This document shows positions 19,999 through 32,154 of a stretch of 64,000 bases of DNA, piece by piece. The position numbers and the translations under genes were made by a program. Within the stretch, counting starts at the first letter, position 1. Each line of letters begins with the position of its first letter. The notes below the pieces were generated by a model. It was not told the origin of the DNA, did not search any database, and saw only the letters and a program-made list of their open reading frames with translations. The stretch is taken from NCBI RefSeq assembly GCF_003813865.1, contig NZ_RMVG01000017.1:1-64000 (forward strand), in the 5' to 3' direction. The DNA is from Candidatus Pantoea deserta (GTDB lineage Bacteria; Pseudomonadota; Gammaproteobacteria; Enterobacterales; Enterobacteriaceae).

Positions 19999-22900
19999 TT
20001 GAGCGCGGAAAATTTCGTTCGCTTACCCTAATCAACTGGAACGGCTTTTTTGCCCGAACCTTTGATCTTGACGAGCTGGTGACCACCCTGTCAGGCGGCA
20101 ACGGCGCGGGTAAATCCACCACGATGGCCGCGTTTGTGACCGCGCTGATCCCGGATCTGACGCTGCTGCACTTCCGCAACACCACCGAGGCCGGCGCGAC
20201 CAGCGGCTCCCGCGATAAAGGTCTGCACGGCAAGCTACGCGCGGGCGTCTGCTACGCCGTGCTCGACGTGATTAATTCGCGCCATCAGCGCGTCATCGCC
20301 GGCGTTCGCCTACAGCAGGTGGCGGGCCGCGATAAAAAGGTCGATATCAAACCCTTCAGCATTCACGGCCTGCCGATGGACAGCCAGCCGACCGATATGC
20401 TGACCGAAATTTTAAACAGCCGTCAGGCGCGCGTGCTGCCGCTGAGCGAAGTCAAAGAACGGGTGGAGGCGCAGGAAGGCGTGCAGTTCCGCCAGTTCAG
20501 CTCGGTTACCGACTACCACGCCATGATGTTTGAGCACGGCATTGTGCCGCGCCGTCTGCGTTCGGCGGGCGATCGCAGCAAATTCTATCGCCTGATCGAA
20601 GCATCGCTTTACGGTGGTATCTCCAGCGCGATTACGCGCTCGCTGCGCGACTATCTGCTGCCGGAAAACAGCGGAGTGCGTAAAGCCTTCCAGGACATGG
20701 AGGCGGCGCTGCGCGAAAACCGCATGACGCTGGAGGCGATTCGCGTTACCCAGTCCGACCGCGATTTGTTTAAGCATCTGATTTCCGAAGCGACCAGCTA
20801 TGTGTCGGCGGACTATATGCGCCACGCCAACGAGCGCCGCATCCACCTCGACGGCGCGTTGCAGCTGCGCAGCGATCTGTTTACCAGCCGCAAACAGCTG
20901 GCGTCGGAGCAGTATCGCCATATTGAGATGGCGCGCGAACTGGCGGAGCACGGCGGCGCGGAGAGCGATCTGGAAGCAGATTATCAGGCGGCCAGCGATC
21001 ATCTCAATCTGGTGCAGACCGCCATGCGCCAGCAGGAAAAAATCGAACGCTACGACGCCGATCTTGAAGAGCTGACCATTCGTCTGGAAGAGCAGAACGA
21101 AGTGGTGGCGGAAGCGCGCGAGGTACAGGAAGAGAATGAGGCGCGTGCCGAAGCGGCAGAGCTGGAAGTCGACGAGCTGAAAAACCAGCTGGCGGATTTT
21201 CAGCAGGCGCTTGATGTGCAGCAGACGCGCGCGATTCAGTATCAGCAGGCGCTGCAGGCGCTGGAGCGCGCCCGCTCGCTGTGCCAGCTTCCCGATTTGA
21301 CCATCGACAACGCCGATGAGTGGCAGGCGCGCTTCCAGGCGACCGAAGAAGAGGCAACGGAAACCCTGCTGCGGCTGGAGCAGAAGCTCAGCGTGGCGGA
21401 AGCGGCCCATAGCCAGTTCGAGCAGGCGCTGGCGCTGGTGACCAGCATCGCTGGCGCGGTGCCGCGCCAGGAAGCCTGGCAAACCGGCCGCGAACTGCTG
21501 CGCGACGCAGCCAATCAGCGTCATTATGCTGAACAGCTCTCATCGCTGCGCCTGCGTCTTAACGAACTGGAACAGCGCCTGCGCGAACAGCACGAGGCCG
21601 AGCGCATGCTGGCGGACTTCTGCAAGCGGCAGGGCGCCCACTACGACGCAGACGCGCTGGAAGGATTGCACCAGGAGCTGGAAGCGCAGATCGAGCAGCT
21701 CACCGCCAGCGTCGCCGATGCAGGCGAACGGCGCATGACGATGCGTCAGGAACTGGAATCGCTGCGCGAGCGTATCGCTACTCTGACCGCGCGCGCACCG
21801 CACTGGCTGGCCGCGCAGGAAATTTTAACCCAGCTTAGCGAGCAGACCGGCGAGGCGCTGGAAAACAGTCAGCAGATCACCGAATTTATGCAACAGCTGC
21901 TGGAGCGCGAGCGCGAAACCACGGTAGAGCGCGATGAGATTGCGGCGCGCAAACGCAGCGTCGAGCGCAAGATTGAACGTCTCAGTCAGCCCGGCGGCGC
22001 GGAAGATGCGCGCCTGACGCAGCTGGCCGAACGCTTCGGCGGCGTTCTGCTCTCTGAAATCTATGACGATGTGACGCTGGAAGACGCGCCTTACTTCTCG
22101 GCGCTCTACGGCCCGTCGCGTCATGCGATTGTGGTGCCGGATCTGTCGCTGGTGCGGGAGATGCTCGACGGCCTGGAAGAGTGCCCGGAAGATCTTTACC
22201 TGATCGAGGGCGATCCGCAGTCGTTCGACGACAGCGTTTTTGCGGTGGAAGAGCTACAAAACGCGGTCGTGGTGAAAGTCGCGGAGCGTCAGTGGCGCTA
22301 CTCTCGCTTTCCGAAGGTGCCGCTGTTTGGCCGTGCCGCGCGTGAGAACCAGCTGGAGCTGTTGCACAACGAGCGCGATCGCCTGGCGGAACGCTACGCC
22401 ACGCTGTCGTTCGACGTGCAAAAAACGCAGCGTCTGCATCAGTCCTTTAGCCGCTTTATCGGCAGCCATCTGGCGGTCGCCTTTGAAGAGGATCCGGAAG
22501 CGCAGATTCGCCAGCTGAACGCGCGCCGCACCGAGCTGGAGCGCGCGCTGAGTCAGCATGAAAGCGACAACCAGCAGCAGCGCCAGCAGTATGAGCAGGC
22601 CAAAGAGGGCGTCGCGCAGCTTAACCGCCTGCTGCCGCGCGTCAGCCTGCTGCTCGACGATACGCTGGCCGATCGCTGCGATGAAATCCGCGAGCAGGTC
22701 GAAGTGGCGCAGGATGCCGCGCGCTTCCTGCATCAGCACGGCGCGAAGCTCACGAAGCTGGAGTCGCTGATTAGCGTCCTGCAAAGCGATCCCGAACAGC
22801 ATGAGCAACTTCAGGCCGATTACCAGCAGGCGCAGCAGCAGCAGCGCACCGCGCGCCAGCAGGCGTTCGCGCTGACTGAGGTCGTGCAGCGTCGCGCCCA

Positions 22901-24470
22901 CTTCAGCTACGGCGATTCTGCCGGCATGCTGAACGGCAATAACGATCTCAGCGACAAACTGCGTCGTCAGCTGGAGCAGGCGGAAGCGGAGCGCAGCCGT
23001 GCGCGCGAACGCCTGCGCGAACATCGGGCGCAGCTGACGCAGTACAGCCAGGTGCTGGCGTCGCTGAAGAGTTCGCACGACACCAAACGCGACATGCTGA
23101 AAGAACTTCAGCAGGAGATGCAGGACATTGGCGTCCAGGCCGACGCCAGCGCGGAAGAGCGCGCGCGCATTCGCCGCGACGAGCTTTATGCGGCCCTGAG
23201 CCACAATCGCGCCCGTCGCAATCAGCTGGAGAAGCAGCTTACCTTCTGCGAAGCGGAGATGGAGAACCTGCAAAAACGGCTGCGCGTGCTGGAGCGTGAT
23301 TACCACCGTATTCGCGAGCAGGTGGTCAGCGCCAAAGCGGGCTGGTGCGCCGTGCTGCGGCTGGTGAAGGAAAACGGCGTGGAGCGCCGTCTGCATCGTC
23401 GCGAGCTGGCTTATCTGAGCGGCGACGAGCTGCGTTCTATGTCGGATAAGGCGCTGGGCGCGCTGCGTCTGGCGGTGGCGGATAACGAACATCTGCGCGA
23501 TGTTCTGCGCCTGTCGGAAGATCCGAAACGGCCTGAGCGTAAGATCCAGTTCTTTATCGCCGTTTATCAACATCTGCGCGAGCGTATTCGCCAGGACATC
23601 ATTCGCACTGACGATCCGGTCGAGGCGATTGAGCAGATGGAGATTGAGCTGAACCGCCTGACGGAAGAGCTGACGGCGCGCGAGCAGACGCTGGCGATCA
23701 GCTCGCGCAGCGCGGCCAATATCATTCGCAAAACCATTCAGCGCGAGCAAAACCGTATTCGCCAGCTCAACCAGGGACTGCAAATGGTGAGCTTTGGTCA
23801 GGTACGCAGCGTGCGTCTTAACGTTAACGTGCGTGAGGCCCATGCGACGCTGCTGGACACGCTGTCGGAAGAGCACGAACAGCATCAGGATCTGTTTAAC
23901 AGCAATCGCCTGACCTTCTCGGAAGCGCTGGCAAAACTCTATCAGCGCCTGAATCCGCAGATCGATATGGGTCAGCGCACGCCGCAAACCATCGGTGAAG
24001 AGCTGCTGGACTACCGCAACTATCTGGAGATGGAAGTCGAGGTTAATCGCGGCTCTGACGGCTGGCTGCGCGCCGAGAGCGGGGCGCTCTCCACCGGTGA
24101 GGCGATCGGCACCGGGATGTCGATTCTGGTGATGGTGGTACAGAGCTGGGAAGAGGAGTCGCGCCGCCTGCGCGGTAAGGATATTTCTCCTTGTCGTCTG
24201 CTGTTCCTTGATGAGGCAGCGCGTCTGGATGCCCGCTCGATCGCCACCCTGTTTGAGCTTTGCGAACGACTGGAAATGCAGCTGGTGATCGCCGCGCCGG
24301 AAAATATCAGTCCGGAAAAAGGCACAACCTATAAACTGGTGCGAAAAGTGTTCAATAATACGGAACACGTCCATGTGGTCGGCCTGCGCGGATTCTCCGC
24401 CGACCCGACCCCGGCGCGTCGCGACAGTGAGGCTGAAGCGAGCCTGGAGGCGGAAAACTCCCAGAGCTAA
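19995..24470 (+). CDS. mukB: Chromosome partition SMC-like ATPase MukB
   Basis: 1491 residues (1486 in E. coli). It is the SMC-type ATPase of the MukBEF condensin, which extrudes DNA loops and binds topoisomerase IV and acyl carrier protein. Walker A GGNGAGKS is at residues 34-41. Long coiled-coil arms flank a globular hinge near residues 650-780. The C-terminal head has signature [14 protein letters not shown] and Walker [14 protein letters not shown]. MatP, which keeps MukBEF away from the Ter region, is encoded at 58741. A strong terminator follows. Confidence 0.98.
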   Translation: MIERGKFRSLTLINWNGFFARTFDLDELVTTLSGGNGAGKSTTMAAFVTALIPDLTLLHFRNTTEAGATSGSRDKGLHGKLRAGVCYAVLDVINSRHQRVIAGVRLQQVAGRDKKVDIKPFSIHGLPMDSQPTDMLTEILNSRQARVLPLSEVKERVEAQEGVQFRQFSSVTDYHAMMFEHGIVPRRLRSAGDRSKFYRLIEASLYGGISSAITRSLRDYLLPENSGVRKAFQDMEAALRENRMTLEAIRVTQSDRDLFKHLISEATSYVSADYMRHANERRIHLDGALQLRSDLFTSRKQLASEQYRHIEMARELAEHGGAESDLEADYQAASDHLNLVQTAMRQQEKIERYDADLEELTIRLEEQNEVVAEAREVQEENEARAEAAELEVDELKNQLADFQQALDVQQTRAIQYQQALQALERARSLCQLPDLTIDNADEWQARFQATEEEATETLLRLEQKLSVAEAAHSQFEQALALVTSIAGAVPRQEAWQTGRELLRDAANQRHYAEQLSSLRLRLNELEQRLREQHEAERMLADFCKRQGAHYDADALEGLHQELEAQIEQLTASVADAGERRMTMRQELESLRERIATLTARAPHWLAAQEILTQLSEQTGEALENSQQITEFMQQLLERERETTVERDEIAARKRSVERKIERLSQPGGAEDARLTQLAERFGGVLLSEIYDDVTLEDAPYFSALYGPSRHAIVVPDLSLVREMLDGLEECPEDLYLIEGDPQSFDDSVFAVEELQNAVVVKVAERQWRYSRFPKVPLFGRAARENQLELLHNERDRLAERYATLSFDVQKTQRLHQSFSRFIGSHLAVAFEEDPEAQIRQLNARRTELERALSQHESDNQQQRQQYEQAKEGVAQLNRLLPRVSLLLDDTLADRCDEIREQVEVAQDAARFLHQHGAKLTKLESLISVLQSDPEQHEQLQADYQQAQQQQRTARQQAFALTEVVQRRAHFSYGDSAGMLNGNNDLSDKLRRQLEQAEAERSRARERLREHRAQLTQYSQVLASLKSSHDTKRDMLKELQQEMQDIGVQADASAEERARIRRDELYAALSHNRARRNQLEKQLTFCEAEMENLQKRLRVLERDYHRIREQVVSAKAGWCAVLRLVKENGVERRLHRRELAYLSGDELRSMSDKALGALRLAVADNEHLRDVLRLSEDPKRPERKIQFFIAVYQHLRERIRQDIIRTDDPVEAIEQMEIELNRLTEELTAREQTLAISSRSAANIIRKTIQREQNRIRQLNQGLQMVSFGQVRSVRLNVNVREAHATLLDTLSEEHEQHQDLFNSNRLTFSEALAKLYQRLNPQIDMGQRTPQTIGEELLDYRNYLEMEVEVNRGSDGWLRAESGALSTGEAIGTGMSILVMVVQSWEEESRRLRGKDISPCRLLFLDEAARLDARSIATLFELCERLEMQLVIAAPENISPEKGTTYKLVRKVFNNTEHVHVVGLRGFSADPTPARRDSEAEASLEAENSQS

Positions 24471-24504
24471 ATCTGGTCAACTTTTACCGCTTTAAGTAAT
24501 CTGT

Positions 24505-24545
24505 AAACGGCATTTGTCCTGTGAGGCAAATGCCGTTTTTTATTT
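24505..24545 (+). terminator. Intrinsic terminator of the cmoM-mukFEB operon
   Basis: A 12-bp perfect stem (24505-24516 with 24527-24538) continues into a T-rich run. It is one of the strongest terminators in the window. Confidence 0.92.
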
Positions 24546-24624
24546 GTATACTCAGAAAATGAGTAACAGCCCAGTTGCAGCGTATCCGGGACACGCTGCG
24601 TGGTAAACGAATGAGGGGGCAGGG

Positions 24625-26433
24625 ATGTTGCTGGCCAGTAAAACAAAAAAACAGGTTCTTTCAACACTGGCGCTTGCGCTGGCGTTAACGCCGTTTCAGC
24701 TTACACAGGCGGCGGTTATTGCAGCCTTGCCTGGCACTACACATGCAGCGATTTCCGTGAGCGACAGTCAGCAGCGCATACTCCAGGCTTTTGCCGGTAA
24801 AGCGCCGCCTTTTTATCTGGCTTCGCTGGCTTCACTTTACGCGTCGCATAATATGCAGCCGATGTGGCAGGACCGCGCGGCGGTGCAGCAGTTTCAGCAG
24901 CAGCTGGCGGAAGTGGCGATGTCAGGCGTACAGCCGCAGTTCACCCGCTGGGTTGACCGCCTGACCGATCCGGCCATTAGCGGCTTTGCGCGGGACGTGG
25001 TGCTCAGCGACGCCATGCTGGGCTATCTGCAATTCGTCTCCAGCGTGCCGACTCAGGGTGAAAGCTGGCTGTATAGCAATGTGCCTTACAAGCTTACGCT
25101 GCCATCGGTGGCGGTGATCAATCAGTGGCAAAACGCGGTGCTGGCGGGCGCTACCGCGACCTTTGTCTCGTCGCTGGTGCCGCAGCATCCGCAATACGCG
25201 CCGATGCACGCCGCCCTTAAACAGCTGCTGACGGACTCCCGTCCGTGGCCCCAGTTGAAAAACAGCGAAACGCTGCGGCCTGGCCAGGTGAGCGACGACG
25301 TGCCTGCGCTGCGGGAAATTTTGCAGCGCACCGGCATGCTGACCGCTCAGACAGCGGCGCCGACCCCTGCGGACGATGCGGTGCCGACCGCTCGCGTGCC
25401 GGTCAGCCAGAGCGCGCAGCCTGCCGCGGTGAGTCCCTCCGCCGCCAGCGTCGGCGACCTTGCCGCGCAGACGCCGGAGGCGGCAGGCAACGTCCAGAGC
25501 AGCACAGCCGAGGCCGGTAGCGACAATGTCTATGACGCCGCGCTGGTGGAGGCGGTTAAGCGCTTCCAGCAGTGGCAAGGATTAGGCAGCGATGGCGCCA
25601 TTGGACCGCGCACCCGCGAGTGGCTTAACGTTACGCCGCAGCTGCGCGCCGCGCTGCTGGCGCTGAATATTCAGCGTTTGCGCCTGCTGCCGGACGATAT
25701 GCATAACGGCATCATGGTCAATATTCCTAACTTTTCGCTGACCTACTACAACAACGGCAACAAGATCCTCTCGTCGCGCGTCATCGTGGGACGGCCCGAT
25801 CGTAAAACGCCGTTAATGCGCAGCGCGCTGAATAATGTCGTGCTGAATCCGCCGTGGAACGTGCCGACTACGCTGGTACGTCAGGACATTATTCCTAAGG
25901 TGAAGCAGGACCCGAATTATCTTTACAAGCACGGCTATACGCTGCTTTCCGGCTGGAGCGCAGACGCGGAAGTGATCGATCCCAGCATGATTGACTGGAG
26001 CATGGTGTCGGCGTCATCTTTCCCCTACCGCCTGCGTCAGGCGCCGGGCAACAGCAATTCGCTGGGACGATACAAATTCAATATGCCCAGCTCAGATGCG
26101 ATCTATCTGCATGACACGCCCAACCACGCCCTGTTCCAGCGCGATATTCGCGCGCTCAGTTCTGGCTGCGTGCGCGTCAACAAAGCCTCTGAGCTGGCGG
26201 GGCTGCTGTTGCAGGATGCAGGATGGAATGACTCACGCATTTCAGACCAGCTGAAACAGGGAGACACGCGCTATGTGCCGATCCGCCATCGCATCCCGGT
26301 GAATTTGTACTATCTGACCGCGTGGGTCGCCGATGACGGCAAGCCGCAGTTCCGAACAGATATTTACAATTATGATAATCCGGCGCGTTCGGGCAGCCAG
26401 GTGCTGACGCGAGCGGGGCAGCTGCTGCTCTAA
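24625..26433 (+). CDS. ldtD: L,D-transpeptidase LdtD (YcbB)
   Basis: 602 residues (615 in E. coli). This periplasmic enzyme makes mDAP-mDAP (3-3) crosslinks in peptidoglycan and helps survival when LPS export fails or PBPs are inhibited. A Sec signal peptide covers about residues 1-29. A YkuD catalytic domain carries the histidine in IYLHDTPNH and the catalytic Cys515 in SSGCVRVN. A peptidoglycan-binding segment ([18 protein letters not shown]) lies near 310-340. A stretch rich in Ala, Pro, Ser and Thr at about 240-305 is low-complexity. A GAGGGGG site precedes the ATG. Confidence 0.96.
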   Translation: MLLASKTKKQVLSTLALALALTPFQLTQAAVIAALPGTTHAAISVSDSQQRILQAFAGKAPPFYLASLASLYASHNMQPMWQDRAAVQQFQQQLAEVAMSGVQPQFTRWVDRLTDPAISGFARDVVLSDAMLGYLQFVSSVPTQGESWLYSNVPYKLTLPSVAVINQWQNAVLAGATATFVSSLVPQHPQYAPMHAALKQLLTDSRPWPQLKNSETLRPGQVSDDVPALREILQRTGMLTAQTAAPTPADDAVPTARVPVSQSAQPAAVSPSAASVGDLAAQTPEAAGNVQSSTAEAGSDNVYDAALVEAVKRFQQWQGLGSDGAIGPRTREWLNVTPQLRAALLALNIQRLRLLPDDMHNGIMVNIPNFSLTYYNNGNKILSSRVIVGRPDRKTPLMRSALNNVVLNPPWNVPTTLVRQDIIPKVKQDPNYLYKHGYTLLSGWSADAEVIDPSMIDWSMVSASSFPYRLRQAPGNSNSLGRYKFNMPSSDAIYLHDTPNHALFQRDIRALSSGCVRVNKASELAGLLLQDAGWNDSRISDQLKQGDTRYVPIRHRIPVNLYYLTAWVADDGKPQFRTDIYNYDNPARSGSQVLTRAGQLLL

Positions 26434-26486
26434 TCCTTGATTTTCAAACGCTGTTATCTCTCCGCTTCTCCGTATCATTCACTTCA

Positions 26487-26516
26487 GCGCGGCGATCCCT
26501 GTGGGGGTCGCCGCGC
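26487..26516 (+). terminator. Hairpin between ldtD and mepK
   Basis: A long stem (at least 9 GC-rich pairs, 26487-26495 with 26508-26516, extended inward by about four more) lies 54 bp after ldtD. No real U-run follows. It may be a Rho-type or partial terminator, or an RNA stabiliser, letting some reading into mepK. Confidence 0.45.
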
Positions 26517-26621
26517 AAACTTGTTTATGGCTGGTTGACGCGACTCAGCCAGACGGTTATGGTTCGGCCTTGTGCGGTTTTTGCACATTTCGTTGGCTTT
26601 AATCTCAGGTAACCGTTTTTC

Positions 26622-27170
26622 ATGTCCAGTTTTAATTTAACACGTCGCAAATTGCTTATTGGCGGAACGGCTGCGGCCGGTATGGCGCTGCTGCCTGACG
26701 CAGCTCTGGCTTCGCTTTCAACATCACGTCCTCGCGTGCTGACGCTGAGCAATCTTCATACCGGTGAAACCCTGAAAACGGAGTTTTTTAATGGGAAAAG
26801 CTACGATAAGAGCGAGCTGGCTCGTCTGAACCACTTTTTCCGCGATTATCGTGCCAACCTCACAAAAAGTATCGATCCTCATCTGTTCGATCAGATTTAC
26901 CGCCTTCAGGCCCTGCTGGAAACCCGCAAGCCCATTCAGCTGGTATCAGGCTATCGCTCGCTCGCGACCAATAACATGCTGCGCGAAAGCGGCCCGGGCG
27001 TGGCGAAGCACAGCTACCACACCAAAGGGCAGGCAATGGATTTTCATATTGAAGGTATTGCGCTGAATAACATCCGCAAAGCGGCCTTAACAATGCGCGC
27101 GGGTGGTGTAGGATATTATCCTCGCAGCAACTTCGTTCATATTGATACCGGGCCGGTCAGGCACTGGTAG
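26622..27170 (+). CDS. mepK: Peptidoglycan endopeptidase MepK (YcbK)
   Basis: 182 residues, as in E. coli. MepK is a periplasmic M15-family zinc peptidase that prefers to cut the 3-3 crosslinks made by L,D-transpeptidases and aids wall growth. The N-terminus has a twin-arginine signal (LTRRKLLIGG, then a hydrophobic stretch to about residue 30), which suggests Tat export. Zinc and catalytic residues lie in SYHTKGQAMDFHIEG and VHIDTGP. It follows ldtD, the maker of its substrate. Confidence 0.95.
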   Translation: MSSFNLTRRKLLIGGTAAAGMALLPDAALASLSTSRPRVLTLSNLHTGETLKTEFFNGKSYDKSELARLNHFFRDYRANLTKSIDPHLFDQIYRLQALLETRKPIQLVSGYRSLATNNMLRESGPGVAKHSYHTKGQAMDFHIEGIALNNIRKAALTMRAGGVGYYPRSNFVHIDTGPVRHW

Positions 27171-27209
27171 CGACGCCGGCAACGCTGCGTGCGCCGGTCA
27201 TGGAGCGTT

Positions 27210-27839
27210 ATGAACTACCACATTATTCCTGTTACTGCTTTCGCGCAGAACTGTTCAGTTATCTGGTGTGAGGCGACACGTGACGCCGCTCTGGTCGATC
27301 CGGGCGGCGATGCGGCAACTATTATCGAGACGCTCCGGCAGCTCGCCCTTACGCCCACGCAGATTTTACTGACGCACGGCCACCTGGATCATGTGGGCGC
27401 GGCGGCCGAGCTGGCTGCGCATTTTCAGGTGCCGGTTGTCGGGCCGCAAAAGCAGGACGCCTTCTGGCTGGAGGCGCTGCCCACGCAGAGCCGAATGTTT
27501 GGTCTGGCGGAGTGCGCGCCGCTGACGCCGGATCGCTGGCTGGAAGAGGGCGACAGCGTGCAGGTCGGAGAGATTACGCTTGAGATTCTGCATACCCCAG
27601 GCCACACGCCTGGCCATATCGTCTTTTTTGATCGCGCGGGACGGTTGCTGATTTCCGGCGACGTGATTTTTCAGGGCGGCGTAGGACGTACTGATTTCCC
27701 GCAGGGCAGCCATCAGGATTTAATCGCGTCCATTAAAGAGAAGCTGTTGCCGCTGGGCGATGATGTGACCTTTGTTCCCGGCCACGGCGGTATCTCGACG
27801 CTGGGGCGCGAGCGCATCAGCAATCCTTTTCTGCAATAA
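27210..27839 (+). CDS. ycbL: YcbL, glyoxalase II-like metallo-beta-lactamase-fold hydrolase
   Basis: 209 residues (215 in E. coli; a few C-terminal residues are missing). The Salmonella homologue has glyoxalase II activity, hydrolysing S-lactoylglutathione. The metal-binding motif THGHLDHVG is near residue 54, with later [11 protein letters not shown] and VPGHGG histidines. The start at 27210 gives [16 protein letters not shown] and has GGAG just upstream; an in-frame start at 27189 lacks support. It lies 39 bp after mepK. Confidence 0.93.
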   Translation: MNYHIIPVTAFAQNCSVIWCEATRDAALVDPGGDAATIIETLRQLALTPTQILLTHGHLDHVGAAAELAAHFQVPVVGPQKQDAFWLEALPTQSRMFGLAECAPLTPDRWLEEGDSVQVGEITLEILHTPGHTPGHIVFFDRAGRLLISGDVIFQGGVGRTDFPQGSHQDLIASIKEKLLPLGDDVTFVPGHGGISTLGRERISNPFLQ

Positions 27840-27868
27840 AAAAAATGGGCCGCTGAGGCCCATTTTTT
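27840..27868. terminator. Bidirectional terminator between ycbL and aspC
   Basis: A 12-bp stem (27840-27851 with 27857-27868) has A-rich left and T-rich right arms, so it can end transcription from both converging genes. Confidence 0.9.
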
Positions 27869-27882
27869 ATGATGCGATCTGC

Positions 27883-29073
27883 TTACAGCACCGCAACAAT
27901 CGCTTCGCACAGCGCCGACATATTGTCCGGCGTCATGCCCGCCACGTTGACGCGGCCTGAATTTACCGCATAAACACCAAACTCCTCACGCAGGCGAATA
28001 ACCTGATCTTTAGTCAGCCCGCTAAAGGAGAACATGCCGTTTTGACGGATGATAAAGCTAAAATCCCTTGTCGCGCCTTTTTCTGCCAGCGTGTTCACAA
28101 ACAGCTGGCGCATGCGCTGGATGCGCTGACGCATATCAGTCAGCTCCTGCTCCCAGATAATGCGCAGCGCGCTATTGCTGAGAATCGTCGCCACAACGGC
28201 CGCGCCGTGAGCAGGCGGGTTAGAGTAGTTAGCGCGGATGGTATACTTCACCTGGCTAAAGGCGGTGTCTGCGGTGGCAGCATCGGCGGCAACCAGCGTA
28301 ATCGCGCCTACGCGCTCGTTGTACAGGCCGAAGTTTTTCGAGTAGGAGCTGGCGACAATCAGTTCCTGATGTAAGGCGGCGAAAACGCGCAGGCCTTCCG
28401 CATCCTCATCTAAACCGCGAGCAAAGCCCTGATAGGCGAAGTCGAACAGCGGCAGCCACCCTTTAGCCTGAGAGAGCTGAGCCAGTTGCTTCCACTGCTC
28501 TGCGGTGGGGTCGATGCCGGTCGGGTTATGACAGCAGCCGTGGAACAGCACCACGTCGCCTGCTTTGGCTTCCTGCAAGGCTGCCAGCATACCGTCGAAG
28601 TCGAGGGTGTGGTTTTCCGCGTCATAGTAGGCGTATTCACACACTTCCAGGCCCGCAGCGTTAAAGACGTTCTGATGATTTGGCCAGCTGGGATTGCTGA
28701 CCCAGACGCGCTTAACGCTGGTCTGGGTAGCGAGGAAGTCAGCGGCGACGCGCAGCGCGCCGGTTCCGCCAGGAGTCTGCGCAGTGCGCGCGCGACCTGC
28801 GGCAATAAGCGGGTTCTCTGCGCCAAACAGCAATGCCTGCGTGCAGCGGGCAAAATCGGCCAGGCCATCAATGCTGAGGTAGTTTTTCGTGGTTTCATTT
28901 TCCAGCAGAAACTGCTCGGCTTTTTTAACGCTGGTCAGCACTGGCGTATTGCCGGTTTCATCTTTATAGACGCCGATACCGAGGTTAATTTTGTGCGGAC
29001 GATCGTCAGCACGAAACAGATCGGCCAGTCCGAGAATAGGATCGGCGGGTGCCGCAGAGATTGATTCAAACAT
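27883..29073 (-). CDS. aspC: Aspartate aminotransferase
   Basis: 396 residues, identical in length to E. coli AspC. The PLP enzyme interconverts aspartate and 2-oxoglutarate with oxaloacetate and glutamate and also accepts aromatic amino acids. The PLP lysine is Lys246 in [15 protein letters not shown]; the HGCCHNPTG motif near residue 190 and the C-terminal substrate-binding arginine region are present. It lies downstream of ompF on the same strand but after the ompF terminator. Confidence 0.97.
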   Translation of the reverse strand: MFESISAAPADPILGLADLFRADDRPHKINLGIGVYKDETGNTPVLTSVKKAEQFLLENETTKNYLSIDGLADFARCTQALLFGAENPLIAAGRARTAQTPGGTGALRVAADFLATQTSVKRVWVSNPSWPNHQNVFNAAGLEVCEYAYYDAENHTLDFDGMLAALQEAKAGDVVLFHGCCHNPTGIDPTAEQWKQLAQLSQAKGWLPLFDFAYQGFARGLDEDAEGLRVFAALHQELIVASSYSKNFGLYNERVGAITLVAADAATADTAFSQVKYTIRANYSNPPAHGAAVVATILSNSALRIIWEQELTDMRQRIQRMRQLFVNTLAEKGATRDFSFIIRQNGMFSFSGLTKDQVIRLREEFGVYAVNSGRVNVAGMTPDNMSALCEAIVAVL

Positions 29074-29233
29074 GAGTCGTGTCCAGTAGCGTGAACTTTA
29101 ACGAAATGAGCCTTCAGGTTAACGTCAGCGCCGCTCAATGCCAACCGTTTACGTAAAAAAACGTCTCGGCACACGAGCATGAGGCCTGTTACGGCGCCGC
29201 GAGAGAAACAGGGTGGGACGGCTATTTTCAGGC

Positions 29234-29265
29234 AAAAAAAAAACGGAGCCGAGGCTCCGTTTTTT
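29234..29265 (-). terminator. Intrinsic terminator of ompF
   Basis: The GGAGCC/GGCTCC stem (29245-29250 with 29253-29258), extended by A/T arms, is followed on the minus strand by a U-run (the A-run 29234-29243 on the plus strand). Confidence 0.88.
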
Positions 29266-29279
29266 CTGCGACAGGTAAC

Positions 29280-30386
29280 TTAGAACTGGTAAACCAGGCC
29301 TACAGCTACGGTGTCGTCGGTGTTCAGACCCAGCGCGTTGTTGTCGTCCAGCTGGTTGATCTGGTAGTCAACATAGGTCGACATGTTTTTGTTGAAGTAG
29401 TAGGTTGCGCCCACGTCGATGTATTTAACCAGGTCAGCATCGCCCACGCCGTCGATGTCTTTGCCTTTAGACTGAACATAGGCGATAGACGGACGCAGAC
29501 CGAAGTCGAACTGATACTGTGCAACCAGCTCGATGTTCTGAGCTTTGTTAGCGAAAGCAGTGGTAGTGACGCCCGGAGCGGTGGTCAGATCGAACGGCGT
29601 AGAGTTGCGGGTCTCGCCATACATTGCTGCCAGGTAGACATTGTTCGCGTCATATTTCAGCGCGGTTGCCCAGTTTTCAGCGCGTTTGCCCTGGCCAACG
29701 ATAGTACCGTCAGCAGCCGCAACGCCAGCAGCCTGTGCATCAGTACGATCGCTGCTGCTATAGGCGCCTACGATACCCACGCCGATCGGCGAGGTGTAAG
29801 AGGTTGACAGGCCCCAGCCGTCGCCGTTTGAGCGACGAATTTCGTCACGATCGTTTTTGCCCTGATACTGAACCGCGAAGTCCCAGCCATCAACCAGGCC
29901 GAAGAAGTTTTTGTTGCGGTAGGTCAGCAGACCGGTGCTACGACCGTTCATGAAGTTGTCTGAGTAGCCAGAGTCGCCGCCGAATTCTGGCAGCATATCG
30001 GTCCAGCCGATTGCGTCGTATACAACGCCGTAGTTACGACCGTAGTCGATTGAACCCGCGTCGCCGAATTTCAGACCGGCAAAGCCCAGACGGGTTTTGT
30101 TGCCGTCTTGCGCGTCAGAGCCTTCAGAGTTGTTAGCCTGAATGTTGTATTCCCACTGGCCGTAACCGGTCAGCTGGTCGTTAATCTGAGTTTCACCCTT
30201 GAAGCCGAAACGCACGTAAGTTCTGTCGCCGTCGTTGCCGTCGCTATCAGAGAAATAGTGCAGACCGTCAACTTTACCGTACAGATCCAGTTTATTGCCG
30301 TCTTTGTTATAAATTTCCGCCGCGTTGGCCGCACCTGCTGCTAACAGAGCAGGGATAACCACTGCAAGAATGTTGCGCTTCATCAT
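29280..30386 (-). CDS. ompF: Outer membrane porin OmpF
   Basis: 368 residues with a 22-residue Sec signal ending at ANA before AEIYNKDG. It is a trimeric 16-strand general porin. The constriction loop L3 motif PEFGGD is present, and the chain ends in aromatic YQF as needed for BAM insertion. Assignment to OmpF rather than OmpC rests on the position between aspC and asnS and on a promoter and leader that match E. coli ompF. Surface loops are diverged, for example [16 protein letters not shown]. Codon use is that of a highly expressed gene. The start has tandem ATGs (30386 and 30383). Confidence 0.95.
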   Translation of the reverse strand: MMKRNILAVVIPALLAAGAANAAEIYNKDGNKLDLYGKVDGLHYFSDSDGNDGDRTYVRFGFKGETQINDQLTGYGQWEYNIQANNSEGSDAQDGNKTRLGFAGLKFGDAGSIDYGRNYGVVYDAIGWTDMLPEFGGDSGYSDNFMNGRSTGLLTYRNKNFFGLVDGWDFAVQYQGKNDRDEIRRSNGDGWGLSTSYTSPIGVGIVGAYSSSDRTDAQAAGVAAADGTIVGQGKRAENWATALKYDANNVYLAAMYGETRNSTPFDLTTAPGVTTTAFANKAQNIELVAQYQFDFGLRPSIAYVQSKGKDIDGVGDADLVKYIDVGATYYFNKNMSTYVDYQINQLDDNNALGLNTDDTVAVGLVYQF

Positions 30387-30400
30387 TATTTATTACCCTC
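30381..30400 (-). promoter_or_regulatory. ompF ribosome site and MicF target
   Basis: Read on the minus strand, GAGGGTAATAAATA leads to ATGATG, the same as in E. coli, where the antisense RNA MicF pairs with it to block translation. MicF itself is not encoded in this window; it would be expected beside ompC. Confidence 0.7.
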
Positions 30401-30477
30401 ATTGGAGTTTATTCGGACACCTGCCACTGCCGTCAGAAAACCGTTACGGAACCCTGAGAGAAGTTTGGTGTCTTCCT

Positions 30478-30590
30478 GTGTCTGCACGCATCTTTCCATC
30501 CCGAAGCGGGATATTCCACCCTGAAAATGCTACTAAACTCGTAATCTGGTTTCAAAAAGCAAAAATGTGTTTCTGGATGTAAATTATCGG
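30478..30590 (-). promoter_or_regulatory. ompF promoter and OmpR-binding region
   Basis: On the minus strand the sequence closely follows E. coli ompF: the GGAAAGATG -10 region (hexamer 30490-30495), a start point near 30483 (AGACAC), and upstream CTTTTTGAAACCAGAT and GTAGCATTTTCA segments (about 30515-30575) where OmpR sites lie. The intergenic stretch 30387-30687 is otherwise leader plus the asnS terminator. Confidence 0.8.
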
Positions 30591-30621
30591 GAACTTTGTG
30601 AGAGAACTCTAACTTTACAAA

Positions 30622-30650
30622 AATAAAAAAAGGCCGGCTGTGCCGACCTT
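30622..30650 (-). terminator. Intrinsic terminator of asnS
   Basis: A 9-bp stem including one G-U pair (30630-30638 with 30642-30650) is followed on the minus strand by a U-rich run (A-rich 30622-30631 on the plus strand). Confidence 0.82.
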
Positions 30651-30687
30651 GTTATATATATGAATTTCTTATAATTAATGTGAAATT

Positions 30688-32088
30688 TTAGAAATTGGCG
30701 TTACGCGGCGTGCGTGGGAAAGGGATCACGTCTCTTACATTTTGTACGCCGGTGACATAGGCGATCAAACGTTCAAAGCCCAGACCGAAGCCAGAATGCG
30801 GAACGGTGCCGTAACGACGCAGATCGCGATACCACCAGTAATCTTCTTTCTTCAGCCCCATCTCTTCCAGACGCGCGTCCAGCACGTCGAGACGCTCTTC
30901 GCGCTGTGAGCCGCCGATGATCTCGCCGATACCCGGCGCAAGCACGTCCATCGCCGCCACGGTTTTGTTATCTTCGTTCAGGCGCATATAGAACGCTTTA
31001 ATGTCTTTCGGGTAGTTCTTCACCACCACCGGCGCTTTAAAATGCTGCTCGGCCAGATAGCGCTCGTGCTCCGAAGAGAGATCGATACCCCAGGATACCG
31101 GGTTTTCAAAGGTCTGCCCGCACTTTTCCAGGATGGAAATAGCGTCGGTGTAGTCAACCTGAGCGAAATCGGTAGAGACAAAGCGCTCAAGGCGATTAAC
31201 CGCGTCTTTATCTACGCGCTCGGCAAAGAACGCCATATCGTCTGCACGCTCTTCCAGCACCGCCTTGAACACGTATTTCAGCATGGCTTCGGCCAGCGCC
31301 GCCGCATCATCCAGCGTGGCGAAGGCGATCTCCGGCTCCAGCATCCAGAACTCCGCCAGATGGCGGCTGGTGTTGGAGTTTTCCGCGCGGAAGGTCGGGC
31401 CGAAGGTGTAGATTTTCGACAGCGCGCAGGCGTAGGTTTCGCCATTGAGCTGACCAGACACCGTCAGGAACGCCTCTTTGCCAAAGAAATCTTCGTTGAA
31501 GTCCACGGCGCCCTGCGGCGTGCGCGGCAGGTTTTCCAGGTCCAGCGTGGAAACGCGGAACATTTCTCCGGCGCCTTCGGTATCCGACGCGGTGATCAGC
31601 GGGGTAGAAACCCAGAAATAGCCATTTTCGTGGAAGAAGCGATGCAGCGCCTGCGCCAGGGTATGGCGCACGCGCGCGACGGCGCCGATCAGGTTAGTGC
31701 GCGGACGCAGATGCGCCACTTCACGCAGATACTCAATGCTGTGGCGCTTCGCCGCCATCGGGTAGGTATCGGGATCGTCCACCCAGCCCGTCACCTCAAC
31801 GCGGGTCGCCTGAATTTCAAACGCCTGGCCCTGGCCCGGCGAAGCCACGACGGTGCCGGTGATAATCACGGAACAGCCGGTGGTCAGGTGCAGCACCTCG
31901 TCCTGATAATTACTCAGAGAATTATTCACGACAGCCTGAACGGGATTAAAGCAGGAACCGTCATAAACGGCGACGAAGGAAAGACCGGCTTTTGAATCTC
32001 TTCGGGTACGCACCCAACCACGTACGGTGACTTCACTGTCAACCGCGACGCGACCGTGCAGTACATCCGCTACAGGCACTACGCTCAT
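30688..32088 (-). CDS. asnS: Asparaginyl-tRNA synthetase
   Basis: 466 residues, as in E. coli. It charges tRNA-Asn. The N-terminal OB-fold anticodon-binding domain ([15 protein letters not shown]) is followed by a class II catalytic domain with motif 2 in [20 protein letters not shown] and motif 3 in GFGLGFERL. An AGAGAG site precedes the ATG. A 15-bp palindrome lies about 70 bp upstream (see the entry at 32155). Confidence 0.97.
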   Translation of the reverse strand: MSVVPVADVLHGRVAVDSEVTVRGWVRTRRDSKAGLSFVAVYDGSCFNPVQAVVNNSLSNYQDEVLHLTTGCSVIITGTVVASPGQGQAFEIQATRVEVTGWVDDPDTYPMAAKRHSIEYLREVAHLRPRTNLIGAVARVRHTLAQALHRFFHENGYFWVSTPLITASDTEGAGEMFRVSTLDLENLPRTPQGAVDFNEDFFGKEAFLTVSGQLNGETYACALSKIYTFGPTFRAENSNTSRHLAEFWMLEPEIAFATLDDAAALAEAMLKYVFKAVLEERADDMAFFAERVDKDAVNRLERFVSTDFAQVDYTDAISILEKCGQTFENPVSWGIDLSSEHERYLAEQHFKAPVVVKNYPKDIKAFYMRLNEDNKTVAAMDVLAPGIGEIIGGSQREERLDVLDARLEEMGLKKEDYWWYRDLRRYGTVPHSGFGLGFERLIAYVTGVQNVRDVIPFPRTPRNANF

Positions 32089-32154
32089 AAATATCTCTCT
32101 ATATAGAAGAAGTGAGTTTATACAGTTCCCCCAACCCGGGGTTTTGCTATGTTA

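Noticed and set aside
22254..24374. A 706-codon open frame on the minus strand inside mukB
   Set aside because: Antisense to the conserved MukB coding sequence, low-complexity Gln/Ala/Leu/Arg-rich translation, no family match recognised.
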